A DNA stretch of 9,558 bases from Campylobacteraceae bacterium (GCA_027031505.1 JALVQH010000305.1:1-9558), one strand, 5' to 3'. Counted from the first letter of the stretch, positions 1 to 6,341 are shown. Program-made: numbers and translations. Notes: a model not told the origin generated them from the sequence alone.

Positions 1-32
1 TTCATCTGCTGTCACGAAGTGCAGCAGATGAA
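1..32 (-). terminator. Hairpin downstream of tilS, possible terminator
   Basis: TTCATCTGCTG (1-11) is perfectly complementary to CAGCAGATGAA (22-32). The stem continues inward as CAC/GTG after one bulged T, with a GAA loop. It starts 35 bases past the tilS stop on the minus strand, where a Rho-independent terminator would sit. The T-run that would settle this lies outside the window. Confidence 0.4.
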
Positions 33-66
33 TCATGAATCACCTGACCCCGCTTCTGTTCACACC

Positions 67-1080
67 CTACGCAAAAGCGGCAGAAGAAATAACGGCAGGA
101 TCCATGCCTTCTTCGTAAAGATACGGGCGGATCTTGGGCGGGATACCCAGTACCCGGCAGCGCTCTTTGAAAGATTTGGGCATGGGGACCGTGCGCCAGG
201 GGGCGATCCAGAGGCGGCTGTCGCTCCGCTCGATTGCCCAGCGATCGGCCAGAACGATGCCGGTGCGGATGGTGATCTCCCGGCGTTGGGCAGCGCTGAG
301 AAGGTAGCCCTGTTGTTTCAAAACTTTATCAGCTGCTTTGGGAGCCAGACCGGGATGATCCAGATGCAGGAGATGGAGCTCCTTTTCCTGGAACACAAGC
401 GAGAAACCTGAGTCCAGTACCGCTTTGTCGTGTGCAAGGTAGGCAAAACTCCGGCGAATCCCTTCTCCAAATTGCTCGATAAGGGGATCGGAAAATTGCT
501 TGCGAAACCGGTTGCGCTCATAGCGTGTATCCTGATTGCTCTTGTCTTCAAAATAGGGGTAGCCGTGTTGTTTGAGATACGCCAGAAGCTCCGATCGGGG
601 GATATCCAGAAGTGGACGCACCAGCGTATATCCTCCCCGCGCTTCACGAGGTTCCATCCCCACCAGTTCACTGAGTCCCGCCCCCCGGCTCAAACGCATC
701 AGCATCCACTCCAGGCGGTCGTTGAGCTGATGGGCTGTCAGGAGCGTCTCATATCCGTGCTCAGCAATGAGTGACTCGAACCAGGTATAGCGAAAGGCTC
801 GAGCTTGCGATTCAAAGTTGCTTTCAAATGTCGGTGCCGAGACGGTATGACATTTCAACCCATGTGCAGCCGCCAATGCTTGAGCATGGATAACTTCATC
901 TTTGCTCTGGGGACGCACGCCATAATCAACAATAGCAATATCAAAGGAGATGTTGTGCTCAAGCAACAGAAAAAAAAGGGCCGACGAATCCACTCCCGCA
1001 GAAAAGGCAAGGAGGTTTTTTTTATCAAGTAGGAAGCAGGAAGCAGGAAGTAGGAAGTTTTTCATTTGTGTTCCACCCAT
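67..1080 (-). CDS. tilS: tRNA(Ile)-lysidine synthetase TilS
   Basis: TilS is a cytoplasmic ATP-dependent enzyme that attaches lysine to C34 of the AUA-reading tRNA-Ile, switching it from Met to Ile identity. The N-type ATP-pyrophosphatase loop is SAGVDS (residues 27-32; the family norm is SGGxDS). Further family motifs are TAHQLNDRLEW (115-125), RLSRGAG (129-135), RPLLDIPR (155-162) and EDKSNQDTRYERNRFR (178-193). At 337 aa it resembles the shorter TilS forms without the large C-terminal domain of the E. coli enzyme. The start is uncertain: the ATG at 1065 (residue 6, MKNF) has GGTGGA about 6 bases upstream and looks better than the ATG at 1080, which has no ribosome-binding site. The residues after MKNF (NFLLPASCFLL) are encoded by a heptamer array, so the N-terminus has been remodelled. 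The four-helix-bundle gene and further arrays separate it from rimO. Identity is very likely. Confidence 0.95.
   Translation of the reverse strand: MGGTQMKNFLLPASCFLLDKKNLLAFSAGVDSSALFFLLLEHNISFDIAIVDYGVRPQSKDEVIHAQALAAAHGLKCHTVSAPTFESNFESQARAFRYTWFESLIAEHGYETLLTAHQLNDRLEWMLMRLSRGAGLSELVGMEPREARGGYTLVRPLLDIPRSELLAYLKQHGYPYFEDKSNQDTRYERNRFRKQFSDPLIEQFGEGIRRSFAYLAHDKAVLDSGFSLVFQEKELHLLHLDHPGLAPKAADKVLKQQGYLLSAAQRREITIRTGIVLADRWAIERSDSRLWIAPWRTVPMPKSFKERCRVLGIPPKIRPYLYEEGMDPAVISSAAFA
1030..1057 (-). repeat. Four tandem heptamers (CTTCCTR) inside the start of tilS
   Basis: On the plus strand the units read TAGGAAG, CAGGAAG, CAGGAAG, TAGGAAG, exactly four copies (28 bp). They lie in the first codons of tilS and give the hydrophobic stretch FLLPASCFLL. 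The same four-copy, 7-bp format is seen in the unrelated GAAAAAT arrays beside it. Confidence 0.9.
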
Positions 1081-1089
1081 ACTTGGAAT

Positions 1090-1155
1090 GAAAAATGAAA
1101 AATGAAAAATGAAAAATTGAATAGCGTGAAAAATGAAAAATGAAAAATGAAAAAT
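1090..1155 (+). repeat. Two blocks of four GAAAAAT heptamers between the four-helix gene and tilS
   Basis: There are four perfect GAAAAAT copies at 1090-1117 and four more at 1128-1155, separated by the 10-bp spacer TGAATAGCGT. The blocks are in the opposite orientation to the array at 1530-1557. Together they bracket the four-helix-bundle gene as 28-bp perfect inverted repeats. Confidence 0.95.
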
Positions 1156-1164
1156 GTTGAATTT

Positions 1165-1545
1165 TTATTTGGCATGGTTTTTCTTGGCTGTTTTTATGGT
1201 AGATACGAGAAGTCGAATGAGTGATTCGATATCGGGAAGGAGGCTTTTGTACATTTTATCACTGATGTAATCCGACTGAACCAAGAGTCTCAGCCAATAT
1301 CGTGTCTCATTCGCTTCCTTGAGTGCAACATGCATTTTGTTAATGAAATCCGGTTTTGACTGGGCAAATTCTCCTTCAGAGATCAGGGCACCTATAGCCG
1401 TACCGCATCGCAAGATTTGTTTTGAGAGGATATACTCTTTGTGTGTTGAGGTCAGATATTTATACAGTCCAATAATACGCAATGAAAACTCAAAGCTTTT
1501 TACACTGAGAACATCATCTTTGGTTTCAAATTTTTCATTTTTCAT
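1165..1545 (-). CDS. Four-helix-bundle protein, S23 / 23S rRNA intervening-sequence (IVP) family
   Basis: A 126-aa, almost all-helical protein. The family signature is clear: LRCGTAIGALISEGEFAQS (about 46-64), then DFINKMHVALKEANETRYWLRLL (about 66-88, interrupted here only by the usual Lys/Pro turn before it). This matches the family first seen as ORFs in 23S rRNA intervening sequences of Leptospira and Coxiella, and it is related to the Avd accessory protein of diversity-generating retroelements. Family members form helical-bundle oligomers and are thought to bind nucleic acid, but the cellular role is unknown. No 23S rRNA, reverse transcriptase or variable repeat is present here. The start codon lies inside a GAAAAAT array, overlaps the rimO stop as ATGA, and has only weak AGAGA upstream, so translation probably depends on coupling to rimO. 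The basic tail (TAKKNHAK) precedes more heptamers. It interrupts the usual rimO-tilS pair, suggesting insertion as a cassette. Confidence 0.93.
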   Translation of the reverse strand: MKNEKFETKDDVLSVKSFEFSLRIIGLYKYLTSTHKEYILSKQILRCGTAIGALISEGEFAQSKPDFINKMHVALKEANETRYWLRLLVQSDYISDKMYKSLLPDIESLIRLLVSTIKTAKKNHAK

Positions 1546-1557
1546 TTTTCATTTTTC
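1530..1557 (-). repeat. Four GAAAAAT heptamers at the rimO / four-helix junction
   Basis: Four perfect copies of ATTTTTC on the plus strand (GAAAAAT on the coding strand). They encode the last residues of RimO (EKNEK), contain its stop codon, and supply the start codon and first residues (MKNEK) of the four-helix gene. Confidence 0.95.
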
Positions 1558-2867
1558 TCTAAAAGTAGTTTCGCCAGAAGTTTTTCCCCCGCCAGCTCCG
1601 TTATCACAGCTTCATAAATCTCCCCGTATTCCACAGGCACATCATTGGTATCGTTAACCAGAATCTCCCCGTCGATTTCTACAGCCCAGTTGAGCGGCCG
1701 CGCGGAGAGGAGGTATTCGTGTTCGTCGCTGGGGCCGTCGATGACGAGGGGGATGGTTTGTCCGATCATCGCCTGAAGGGATGTCTGGGTACTGGTTTCG
1801 GCAATGGTTCCAAGACGTTCAGCACGGGAATCAATGATCGCTTGCGGGATCTGTTCCATCGTGTAAGCACTGGTGTCCTCCTCGTTGGAGTAATGAAATG
1901 TATTGAAGCGGTCGAAACCAAACTCTTCCATGAATCGGCAGAGTTTTTCAAACTGCTCCTCACTCTCTCCAGGGTGTCCGGCGATGACAGAGGTGCGGAT
2001 GAAGGCATTCTTTTTGCTCTTCATCCGCTCGAGAAGTTCGATCGTTTTGGCTTCGCCAAATCCCCGTTTCATTGTCCGGAGCATCCTGTCATCAATATGC
2101 TGGATCGGCATATCGTAATAGGTTTGAAAAATCGGAGACTCGGCCATACGGTCGATGAGTGCGAAGGTCGTCGTGCTTGGGTAAAGGTAGAGAATACGTG
2201 CCGAACGGATCCCATCGATCTGCTCCACACCATTGATCAAATCGATCAGTCCGTCACGCAGTCCCAGATCCCGTCCCCAGCTGGAGCTGTCCTGTGAGAT
2301 GAAGGAGATGTCCCAGAAGCCGGCTCTGGCGAGATGACGCACTTCGGCCAGGATCGAATCAAGGGTACGGGAGTGCAATTTGCCTTTGAACCCCGGAATA
2401 GCGCAGAATGAACACGTCTGGTTGCACCCCTCGGCGATCTTGACGTAGGCATGATAGCGTGAACCGGTGATGAGACGTGGCGCCGCTTCGTTGAGCAGAT
2501 ACACTTCAGGACTGAAATGGCTCCGTTTGGCCTCAATCAGTTCGTCAATCTTCTCATAATCCCCTACCCCGGTAAAGATGTCGATCTCGGGCATTTCAGA
2601 CTGGAGTTGCTCTTTGTACCGTTCGCTCAGGCAGCCGCTCATCACCAGTACGGAGCCCTCTTTGCGGTTTTGATGCAGATCGAGAAGGGTCGAAATGCTC
2701 TCCTCTTTTGCCGCTTCGATGAATCCACAGGTGTTGACGATAAGGACATCGGCTTCCTGCGGATCATCGGTGAGAGTATAGTCACTGAGTTTGCCGAGCA
2801 TCACTTCGCTGTCAACGAGATTTTTAGTGCAGCCAAGACTGATGAGGTGGAGGGATTTTTCGTGCAT
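1542..2867 (-). CDS. rimO: Ribosomal protein S12 methylthiotransferase RimO
   Basis: RimO is a radical-SAM enzyme that methylthiolates a conserved aspartate of ribosomal protein S12, acting in the cytoplasm on the ribosome. The N-terminal UPF0004 domain has the three expected cluster cysteines (C13 in SLGCTKN, C47 in NTCGF, C79 in SGCLSERY). The radical-SAM domain has CxxxCxxC as C148, C152 and C155 (EGCNQTCSFCAIPG). A TRAM-like beta domain ends the protein, and 441 aa is normal for the family. SLGCTKNLVDSE at the N-terminus is typical of RimO rather than MiaB. The ATG is preceded by AGGA with 6-base spacing. The last residues (EKNEK) come from the heptamer array and probably replace the native tail. 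The stop overlaps the next gene's start by four bases (ATGA). First gene of a minus-strand run with the four-helix gene and tilS. Confidence 0.97.
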   Translation of the reverse strand: MHEKSLHLISLGCTKNLVDSEVMLGKLSDYTLTDDPQEADVLIVNTCGFIEAAKEESISTLLDLHQNRKEGSVLVMSGCLSERYKEQLQSEMPEIDIFTGVGDYEKIDELIEAKRSHFSPEVYLLNEAAPRLITGSRYHAYVKIAEGCNQTCSFCAIPGFKGKLHSRTLDSILAEVRHLARAGFWDISFISQDSSSWGRDLGLRDGLIDLINGVEQIDGIRSARILYLYPSTTTFALIDRMAESPIFQTYYDMPIQHIDDRMLRTMKRGFGEAKTIELLERMKSKKNAFIRTSVIAGHPGESEEQFEKLCRFMEEFGFDRFNTFHYSNEEDTSAYTMEQIPQAIIDSRAERLGTIAETSTQTSLQAMIGQTIPLVIDGPSDEHEYLLSARPLNWAVEIDGEILVNDTNDVPVEYGEIYEAVITELAGEKLLAKLLLEKNEK

Positions 2868-3018
2868 GTTTTTCCTGTTGTTTTAGAGTATCTGTTTTTG
2901 CTGCATTCTTGTTCCATATCTCCCGGGATTGCAAAAGGATTCAAGCCTTATAGATTGTCTCATCTCCAGTGTCATGGACTGTAAATTACTGCAGCAACCG
3001 TCTTTATGCTATTACCGC

Positions 3019-3292
3019 ACCAATAAATAGTCTGAATTTTTGATGCTGCAATTTTGTTCATAATCAAGGCAGATTTTTCTCGAAGAGAGTGCAAGTACAA
3101 AGAAGAACTCGCCTTGGCGAATTCAAAAAATCCAACGCAGAGTATGGACAAAATGGCGCACCCTTCGGGGAGAGCGATACGAGACGACCTGCACGCAAAA
3201 AAAATCTTTGAATGACCTACGGGTAGTCCTGCAGATTTTTTCACGTACATCTCATCTCGTCTCTCTCTTAAAAATTCAGACTATTTGTTGGT
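3019..3292. mobile_element. MITE-like element with 23-bp terminal inverted repeats
   Basis: Bases 3019-3041 and 3270-3292 are inverted copies matching at 22 of 23 positions (mismatch at 3024/3287). The outer end reads ACCAAYAAATAGTCTG and the inner end AATTTTT. The 274-bp interior has no convincing gene. It contains small palindromes such as TCGCC-TT-GGCGA (about 3111-3122) and CTACGGGTAG (about 3217-3226). I see no clear target-site duplication. The size, perfect ends and lack of coding fit a non-autonomous, transposase-dependent element; the parent insertion sequence is unknown. It fills most of the gap between rimO and the gmk operon. Confidence 0.72.
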
Positions 3293-3295
3293 ACA

Positions 3296-3370
3296 ATAAT
3301 AACACAACCTGATTACCAGAACCTGTTCCTCCGGGGTGATGGGTTCTGGTAATGTTATTATAGGAGGAAC
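3296..3370. other. Large palindrome with pseudoknot potential upstream of the gmk operon
   Basis: The core stem is 12 bp: ATTACCAGAACC (3312-3323) with GGTTCTGGTAAT (3342-3353). An outer 8-bp stem pairs ATAATAAC (3296-3303) with GTTATTAT (3354-3361), leaving an 8-base bulge on one side. The loop octamer GTTCCTCC (3325-3332) is complementary to GGAGGAAC (3363-3370), giving a second, crossing helix. No U-run follows, so it is not a standard terminator. It starts 4 bp beyond the MITE-like element and ends 29 bp before the candidate -10 box. It could be a cruciform, a protein-binding or recombination site, or part of a small RNA. Confidence 0.6.
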
Positions 3371-3399
3371 TTATTAAACATAACGATTAGGATATTGGT

Positions 3400-3405
3400 T
3401 ATAAT
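3400..3405 (+). promoter_or_regulatory. Candidate -10 box for the gmk-tatA-argS operon
   Basis: A perfect TATAAT lies 29 bases before the first start codon of the operon, within AT-rich sequence. I see no good -35 hexamer, which is common for sigma-70 promoters in Campylobacterota. The expected 5' leader would be about 20 bases. Confidence 0.4.
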
Positions 3406-3434
3406 ACTCTACAAAATTTACAAAGGCTTTTCAG

Positions 3435-3686
3435 ATGGATGCATTGGTATCTTCATGGAATCGTACGGTTAGCAAAACTGCCTTTCGAAAGAGAGACAGG
3501 AGAGGTCGACTTATTGTGACCGGAGGGGCGAATGCTGCAGCAGGAGGTGAACACGAAATTCTGATCACACAGGGTGCCCCGGCGGTATATCCAAAAGTAC
3601 ACAATCCAGTCAAATACTTTGAACTCACAGATGCGATTTCGGTTCCACGGAAGGTCAAGGCAGCTTTGTTCGGAGAAAATACATGA
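3435..3686 (+). CDS. Small unknown protein translationally coupled to gmk
   Basis: I do not recognise this 83-aa protein. It has a basic N-terminal part (KTAFRKRDRRGRLIV, about 14-28), a Gly/Ala turn (TGGANAAAGGEHE) and a more ordered C-terminal part ending VPRKVKAALFGENT; no signal peptide or membrane helix. Three points support it as real: AAAGG lies 8 bases before the ATG, the stop overlaps the gmk start as ATGA, and an in-frame stop at 3402-3404 excludes a longer form from this sequence. In Campylobacter jejuni, as I recall, a larger acidic protein precedes gmk in the same operon; whether this is a reduced or 5'-deleted counterpart cannot be told. It may have lost upstream sequence when the neighbouring mobile element arrived. 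Confidence 0.6.
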   Translation: MDALVSSWNRTVSKTAFRKRDRRGRLIVTGGANAAAGGEHEILITQGAPAVYPKVHNPVKYFELTDAISVPRKVKAALFGENT

Positions 3687-4303
3687 GTGGAGCTATCCTT
3701 GTCCTTTCCGGTCCGAGCGGTGCAGGCAAAAGTACAATCATTCGTCAGGCTGCTCCCCGGATCGGGCCGTATTATTTTTCCATCTCATCGACAACCCGCG
3801 CCCCGCGCGAGGGGGAGCGGGATGGGGTCGAATACCATTTTCTCACCCGTACGGAGTTTGAAGCGGGAATTGAAGCGGGCGACTTTCTGGAGTATGCTGA
3901 GGTGCACGGCAACTACTACGGCACATCGCTTGCTCCGGTACATACGGCACTGGCGGAAGGAAAACTGGTGATTTTTGACATCGATGTGCAGGGACATCGA
4001 CTGGCTCGGGAAGCGATAGGGGATCGGATCACATCGGCGTTTATCACCCCTCCATCGTTGACCGAGCTGGAACGACGGCTTCGGGAACGCTCAACCGAGA
4101 GCGAAACGGTCATTAAACAGCGGTTGGCCAATGCCCGCGAGGAGATCCGCGCCATTGACGAGTTTGACTATGTGATCCTCAACGATGCGATCGAGGCGGC
4201 GGTTGAGGATTTTGTTGCTCTGGCTCACACGGCACGGCTCAAACCGGGAGATCGGGAACGTGAAGTACTCGTTGGCCGGTGGCTGGACGGGAGATTAAAC
4301 TAA
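3683..4303 (+). CDS. gmk: Guanylate kinase
   Basis: Gmk transfers phosphate from ATP to GMP (or dGMP), giving GDP for nucleotide and (p)ppGpp pools in the cytoplasm. The P-loop is GPSGAGKST (residues 10-18). The GMP-binding segment is SISSTTRAPREGE (33-45) with conserved arginines R39 and R42 and glutamate E44, followed by EYHF (50-53), FLEYAEVHGNYYGT (68-81) and DIDVQG (99-104). The lid region carries ERRLRERSTES. The length, 206 aa, is typical. The start overlaps the stop of the preceding small gene by four bases, so translation is probably coupled. tatA follows after 34 bases and argS after that, an order I recall from Campylobacterota. Confidence 0.97.
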   Translation: MSGAILVLSGPSGAGKSTIIRQAAPRIGPYYFSISSTTRAPREGERDGVEYHFLTRTEFEAGIEAGDFLEYAEVHGNYYGTSLAPVHTALAEGKLVIFDIDVQGHRLAREAIGDRITSAFITPPSLTELERRLRERSTESETVIKQRLANAREEIRAIDEFDYVILNDAIEAAVEDFVALAHTARLKPGDREREVLVGRWLDGRLN

Positions 4304-4309
4304 TTCGAG

Positions 4310-4315
4310 TATAAT
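4310..4315 (+). promoter_or_regulatory. Possible internal -10 box before tatA
   Basis: TATAAT lies 22 bases before the tatA start in the short gmk-tatA gap. There is no clear -35. It could add a second transcript for tatA-argS, but a chance match is equally possible in an AT-rich gap. Confidence 0.25.
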
Positions 4316-4337
4316 ATCGGCAAAAAAAGGATAGAAT

Positions 4338-4574
4338 ATGGGTATTCCAGGCGGATGGGAACTGGTCTTGATCGTGGGCGTAGTGTTGCTGCTCTTTGGA
4401 GGCAAGAAAATTCCGGAACTGGCCAGGGGGCTGGGCAAGGGAATCAAAGATTTCAAGCAGGCAGTCAACGAAGATGACGAGCCCTCAGCCGGGAAAGCCA
4501 AAGAGATCGAAGCCGGAGCAGAAACCAAAGTCGAAGAGGCCAAAGAAACTGTCAGCGACGCAGCCAAAGCGTAA
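4338..4574 (+). CDS. tatA: Sec-independent translocase subunit TatA
   Basis: TatA oligomerises in the inner membrane to form the pore-like part of the twin-arginine pathway, which exports folded proteins such as cofactor-containing respiratory enzymes. The protein begins MGIPGGWELVLIVGVVLLLF, a single short membrane helix (about 5-21). FGGKKIPELARGLGKGIKDFK follows: the conserved FG hinge and the amphipathic helix with positive residues, both diagnostic of TatA/E. The tail from about residue 40 is highly charged (Glu/Lys/Ala) and disordered. The length is 78 aa. AAGGA lies 6 bases before the ATG. TatB and TatC are not in this window. The order gmk-tatA-argS suggests cotranscription with unrelated housekeeping genes. 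TatA is preferred over TatB because of the short tail and the FGGKKIPEL motif. Confidence 0.94.
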   Translation: MGIPGGWELVLIVGVVLLLFGGKKIPELARGLGKGIKDFKQAVNEDDEPSAGKAKEIEAGAETKVEEAKETVSDAAKA

Positions 4575-4602
4575 CACTTCTCCCTTGTCAGGAAATCTCT
4601 TC

Positions 4603-4627
4603 TCCCCTCTCCGGGGGATTCAATCCC
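4603..4627 (+). promoter_or_regulatory. Two mutually exclusive small hairpins before argS
   Basis: TCCCC (4603-4607) can pair with GGGGA (4614-4618), or GGGAT (4615-4619) with ATCCC (4623-4627). The two share the G-run, so only one can form. They lie 16 bases before the argS start. No T-run follows, so termination is unlikely; an effect on argS translation is possible but unproven. Confidence 0.25.
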
Positions 4628-4643
4628 ATGCAAAAGTGACTCC

Positions 4644-6341
4644 ATGAAACTGAAACAACCCATCAACCGAATCCTCTCCGATGCATTGGAACAGGCAGGC
4701 TTGACCGTCGAGACGGTACAGGTAAGCGACGCAGGCAAGCCGGAATTTGGTGACTACCAGTATAACGGTATCATGGCGCTGGCCAAACAGCTCAAACGCA
4801 ATCCGCGTGAAATCGCGGCTGAAGTAGCCGCCCATATCCCGACCGACGGAATGATCGGATGGGTTGAAGTCGCCGGTCCTGGTTTTATCAATCTGACCAT
4901 CGACAATGGCTGGATCGCACGTTCTATCGATCAGGTCACCGGAAGCAAACACCTCGGGGTGGAGCCCAAAGCGGTTCCGCTCCGAGTAGTGGTGGATTAT
5001 TCCAGCCCCAATATGGCCAAGCAGATGCATGTAGGGCATTTGCGCTCCACGATCATCGGGGATACACTGGCCAATCTGTTTACCTTCCTCGGCGATGAGG
5101 TGATCCGCCAGAACCACATCGGGGACTGGGGGACGCAATTTGGGATGCTGATTGCGTACCTTGAGGAGATGGGAGAGGACAGCAGCGGGAGCCTGAGCGA
5201 TCTGGAGCAGTTTTACAAGAATGCCAAAGGGCGCTTCGACGCCGATCCCGCCTTCGCCGACAAGTCGCGTGAATACGTCGTCAAACTCCAGAGTGGCGAT
5301 GTCCACTGTCTCCATTTGTGGGAAAATTTCATCGACAAGTCCCTTGGACACTGTGAAGAGGTGTACGGGAAACTCGGCGTCAACCTCACCCGCGAAGATG
5401 TCCGCGCCGAAAGCAGCTACAACGATGAATTGGCCGATATCGTAGCAGCACTGGATGACAAAGGGCTGCTGACCCTCAGCGACGGGGCGCAGTGTGTGTT
5501 TCTCGAAGGGGACGAGCACCCCTTTATCGTCCAGAAGAGCGACGGCGGCTACCTCTATGCCACCACCGATCTGGCGGCAATTCGCCATCGGGTGCACACC
5601 CTCGGAGCCGATCGGATAAGTTACGTCGTTGATGCCAGACAAGCCGGCCACTTCCGCCAACTTTTTGCAGTGGCACGACTGGCAGGATTTGCCCGGCCGG
5701 AAACCCGACTCGAGCACGTCTCCTTTGGTATGATGCTGGACAAGTCCGGCCGCCCGTTCAAGACCCGTGACGGCGGCACCGTCAAACTGATCGACCTCCT
5801 CGAAGAGGCGGTGATTCACGCCAGAGAGGCGATCACCAGCCGGGAAAACTACTCCGAAGAAGAACTGGAACGGATCGCCGGGATCGTCGGGATCGGGGCG
5901 GTCAAGTATGCCGATCTCTCGATCCACCGCGACTCCAATTACATCTTCGACTGGGACAAGATGCTCAGTTTTGAAGGCAACACATCGCTCTATCTGCAGT
6001 ATGCGTATGCACGGATTCAGTCTATTTTGCGCCGATATGGTGGTCACATAGAGGGATCAGTACACCTCGATACACATGACGAGCGGGCTCTGGCATTTAA
6101 GCTGCTGCAGTTTGAAGATATGCTCCTGCGTACCGCTGCCGAATCGCTTCCCCATTACATCACCACCTATCTTTATGAGTTGGCATCGTTGTTTATGAAA
6201 TTTTACGAGACGTGCCCCATACTCAAAGAGGATATCGACGAGACGACACGCCAGAGCCGCCTGCAGCTTGCGATCCTGACAGCCGAAACGATCCGGCAGG
6301 GGTTGGGGCTGCTGGGTATCGGAGTGCTGGATCGGCTGTAG
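4644..6341 (+). CDS. argS: Arginyl-tRNA synthetase
   Basis: ArgS is a class I cytoplasmic synthetase that charges tRNA-Arg with arginine. The N-terminal Add-1 domain (about 1-90) includes EFGDYQYNGIMALAKQL and GPGFINL. The HIGH signature is HVGH (129-132) in SSPNMAKQMHVGHLRST, followed by GDWGTQFG (160-167). The KMSKS region has the ArgS-specific degenerate form MMLDKSGRPFKTRDGGTVKL (from residue 363). The DALR-type anticodon-binding domain occupies the C-terminal portion, starting near LQYAYARIQSILRR. The length, 565 aa, is close to the bacterial norm. The ribosome-binding site is weak (AAGTGA); the only nearby alternative ATG (4628) meets a stop after three codons, so 4644 is the start. Last gene of the operon, 69 bases after tatA. 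Confidence 0.98.
   Translation: MKLKQPINRILSDALEQAGLTVETVQVSDAGKPEFGDYQYNGIMALAKQLKRNPREIAAEVAAHIPTDGMIGWVEVAGPGFINLTIDNGWIARSIDQVTGSKHLGVEPKAVPLRVVVDYSSPNMAKQMHVGHLRSTIIGDTLANLFTFLGDEVIRQNHIGDWGTQFGMLIAYLEEMGEDSSGSLSDLEQFYKNAKGRFDADPAFADKSREYVVKLQSGDVHCLHLWENFIDKSLGHCEEVYGKLGVNLTREDVRAESSYNDELADIVAALDDKGLLTLSDGAQCVFLEGDEHPFIVQKSDGGYLYATTDLAAIRHRVHTLGADRISYVVDARQAGHFRQLFAVARLAGFARPETRLEHVSFGMMLDKSGRPFKTRDGGTVKLIDLLEEAVIHAREAITSRENYSEEELERIAGIVGIGAVKYADLSIHRDSNYIFDWDKMLSFEGNTSLYLQYAYARIQSILRRYGGHIEGSVHLDTHDERALAFKLLQFEDMLLRTAAESLPHYITTYLYELASLFMKFYETCPILKEDIDETTRQSRLQLAILTAETIRQGLGLLGIGVLDRL

Noticed and set aside
1090..1155. The heptamer arrays as a CRISPR array
   Set aside because: The units are 7 bp without unique spacers; the single 10-bp gap is not a spacer series.
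1719..2297. A 192-codon plus-strand frame within rimO
   Set aside because: It is antisense to well-conserved RimO codons, including sequence next to the radical-SAM domain, and has no independent support.
2868..3018. A promoter for rimO
   Set aside because: TATAAG-like sequence is present on the minus strand, but without a -35 or a consistent spacing I cannot choose a site.
2972..3250. A 92-codon minus-strand reading frame in the rimO upstream gap
   Set aside because: It runs out of one side of the MITE-like element through its left inverted repeat, has no ribosome-binding site or recognisable domain, and is best explained as chance translation of the element.
3319..3330. GAAC-CT-GTTC inside the palindrome as a LexA-type operator
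   Set aside because: The spacing is two bases, not the four of Gram-positive boxes, and the bases are already explained by the larger stem.
3296..3361. The palindrome as an integron attC site
   Set aside because: The outer arms are ATAATAAC/GTTATTAT and do not fit the RYYYAAC/GTTRRRY core sites, and no integrase or cassette is near.
4620..6047. A 475-codon minus-strand frame antisense to argS
   Set aside because: It is the shadow of a GC-rich, certain argS gene; the product resembles no family and ends inside the tatA-argS gap.
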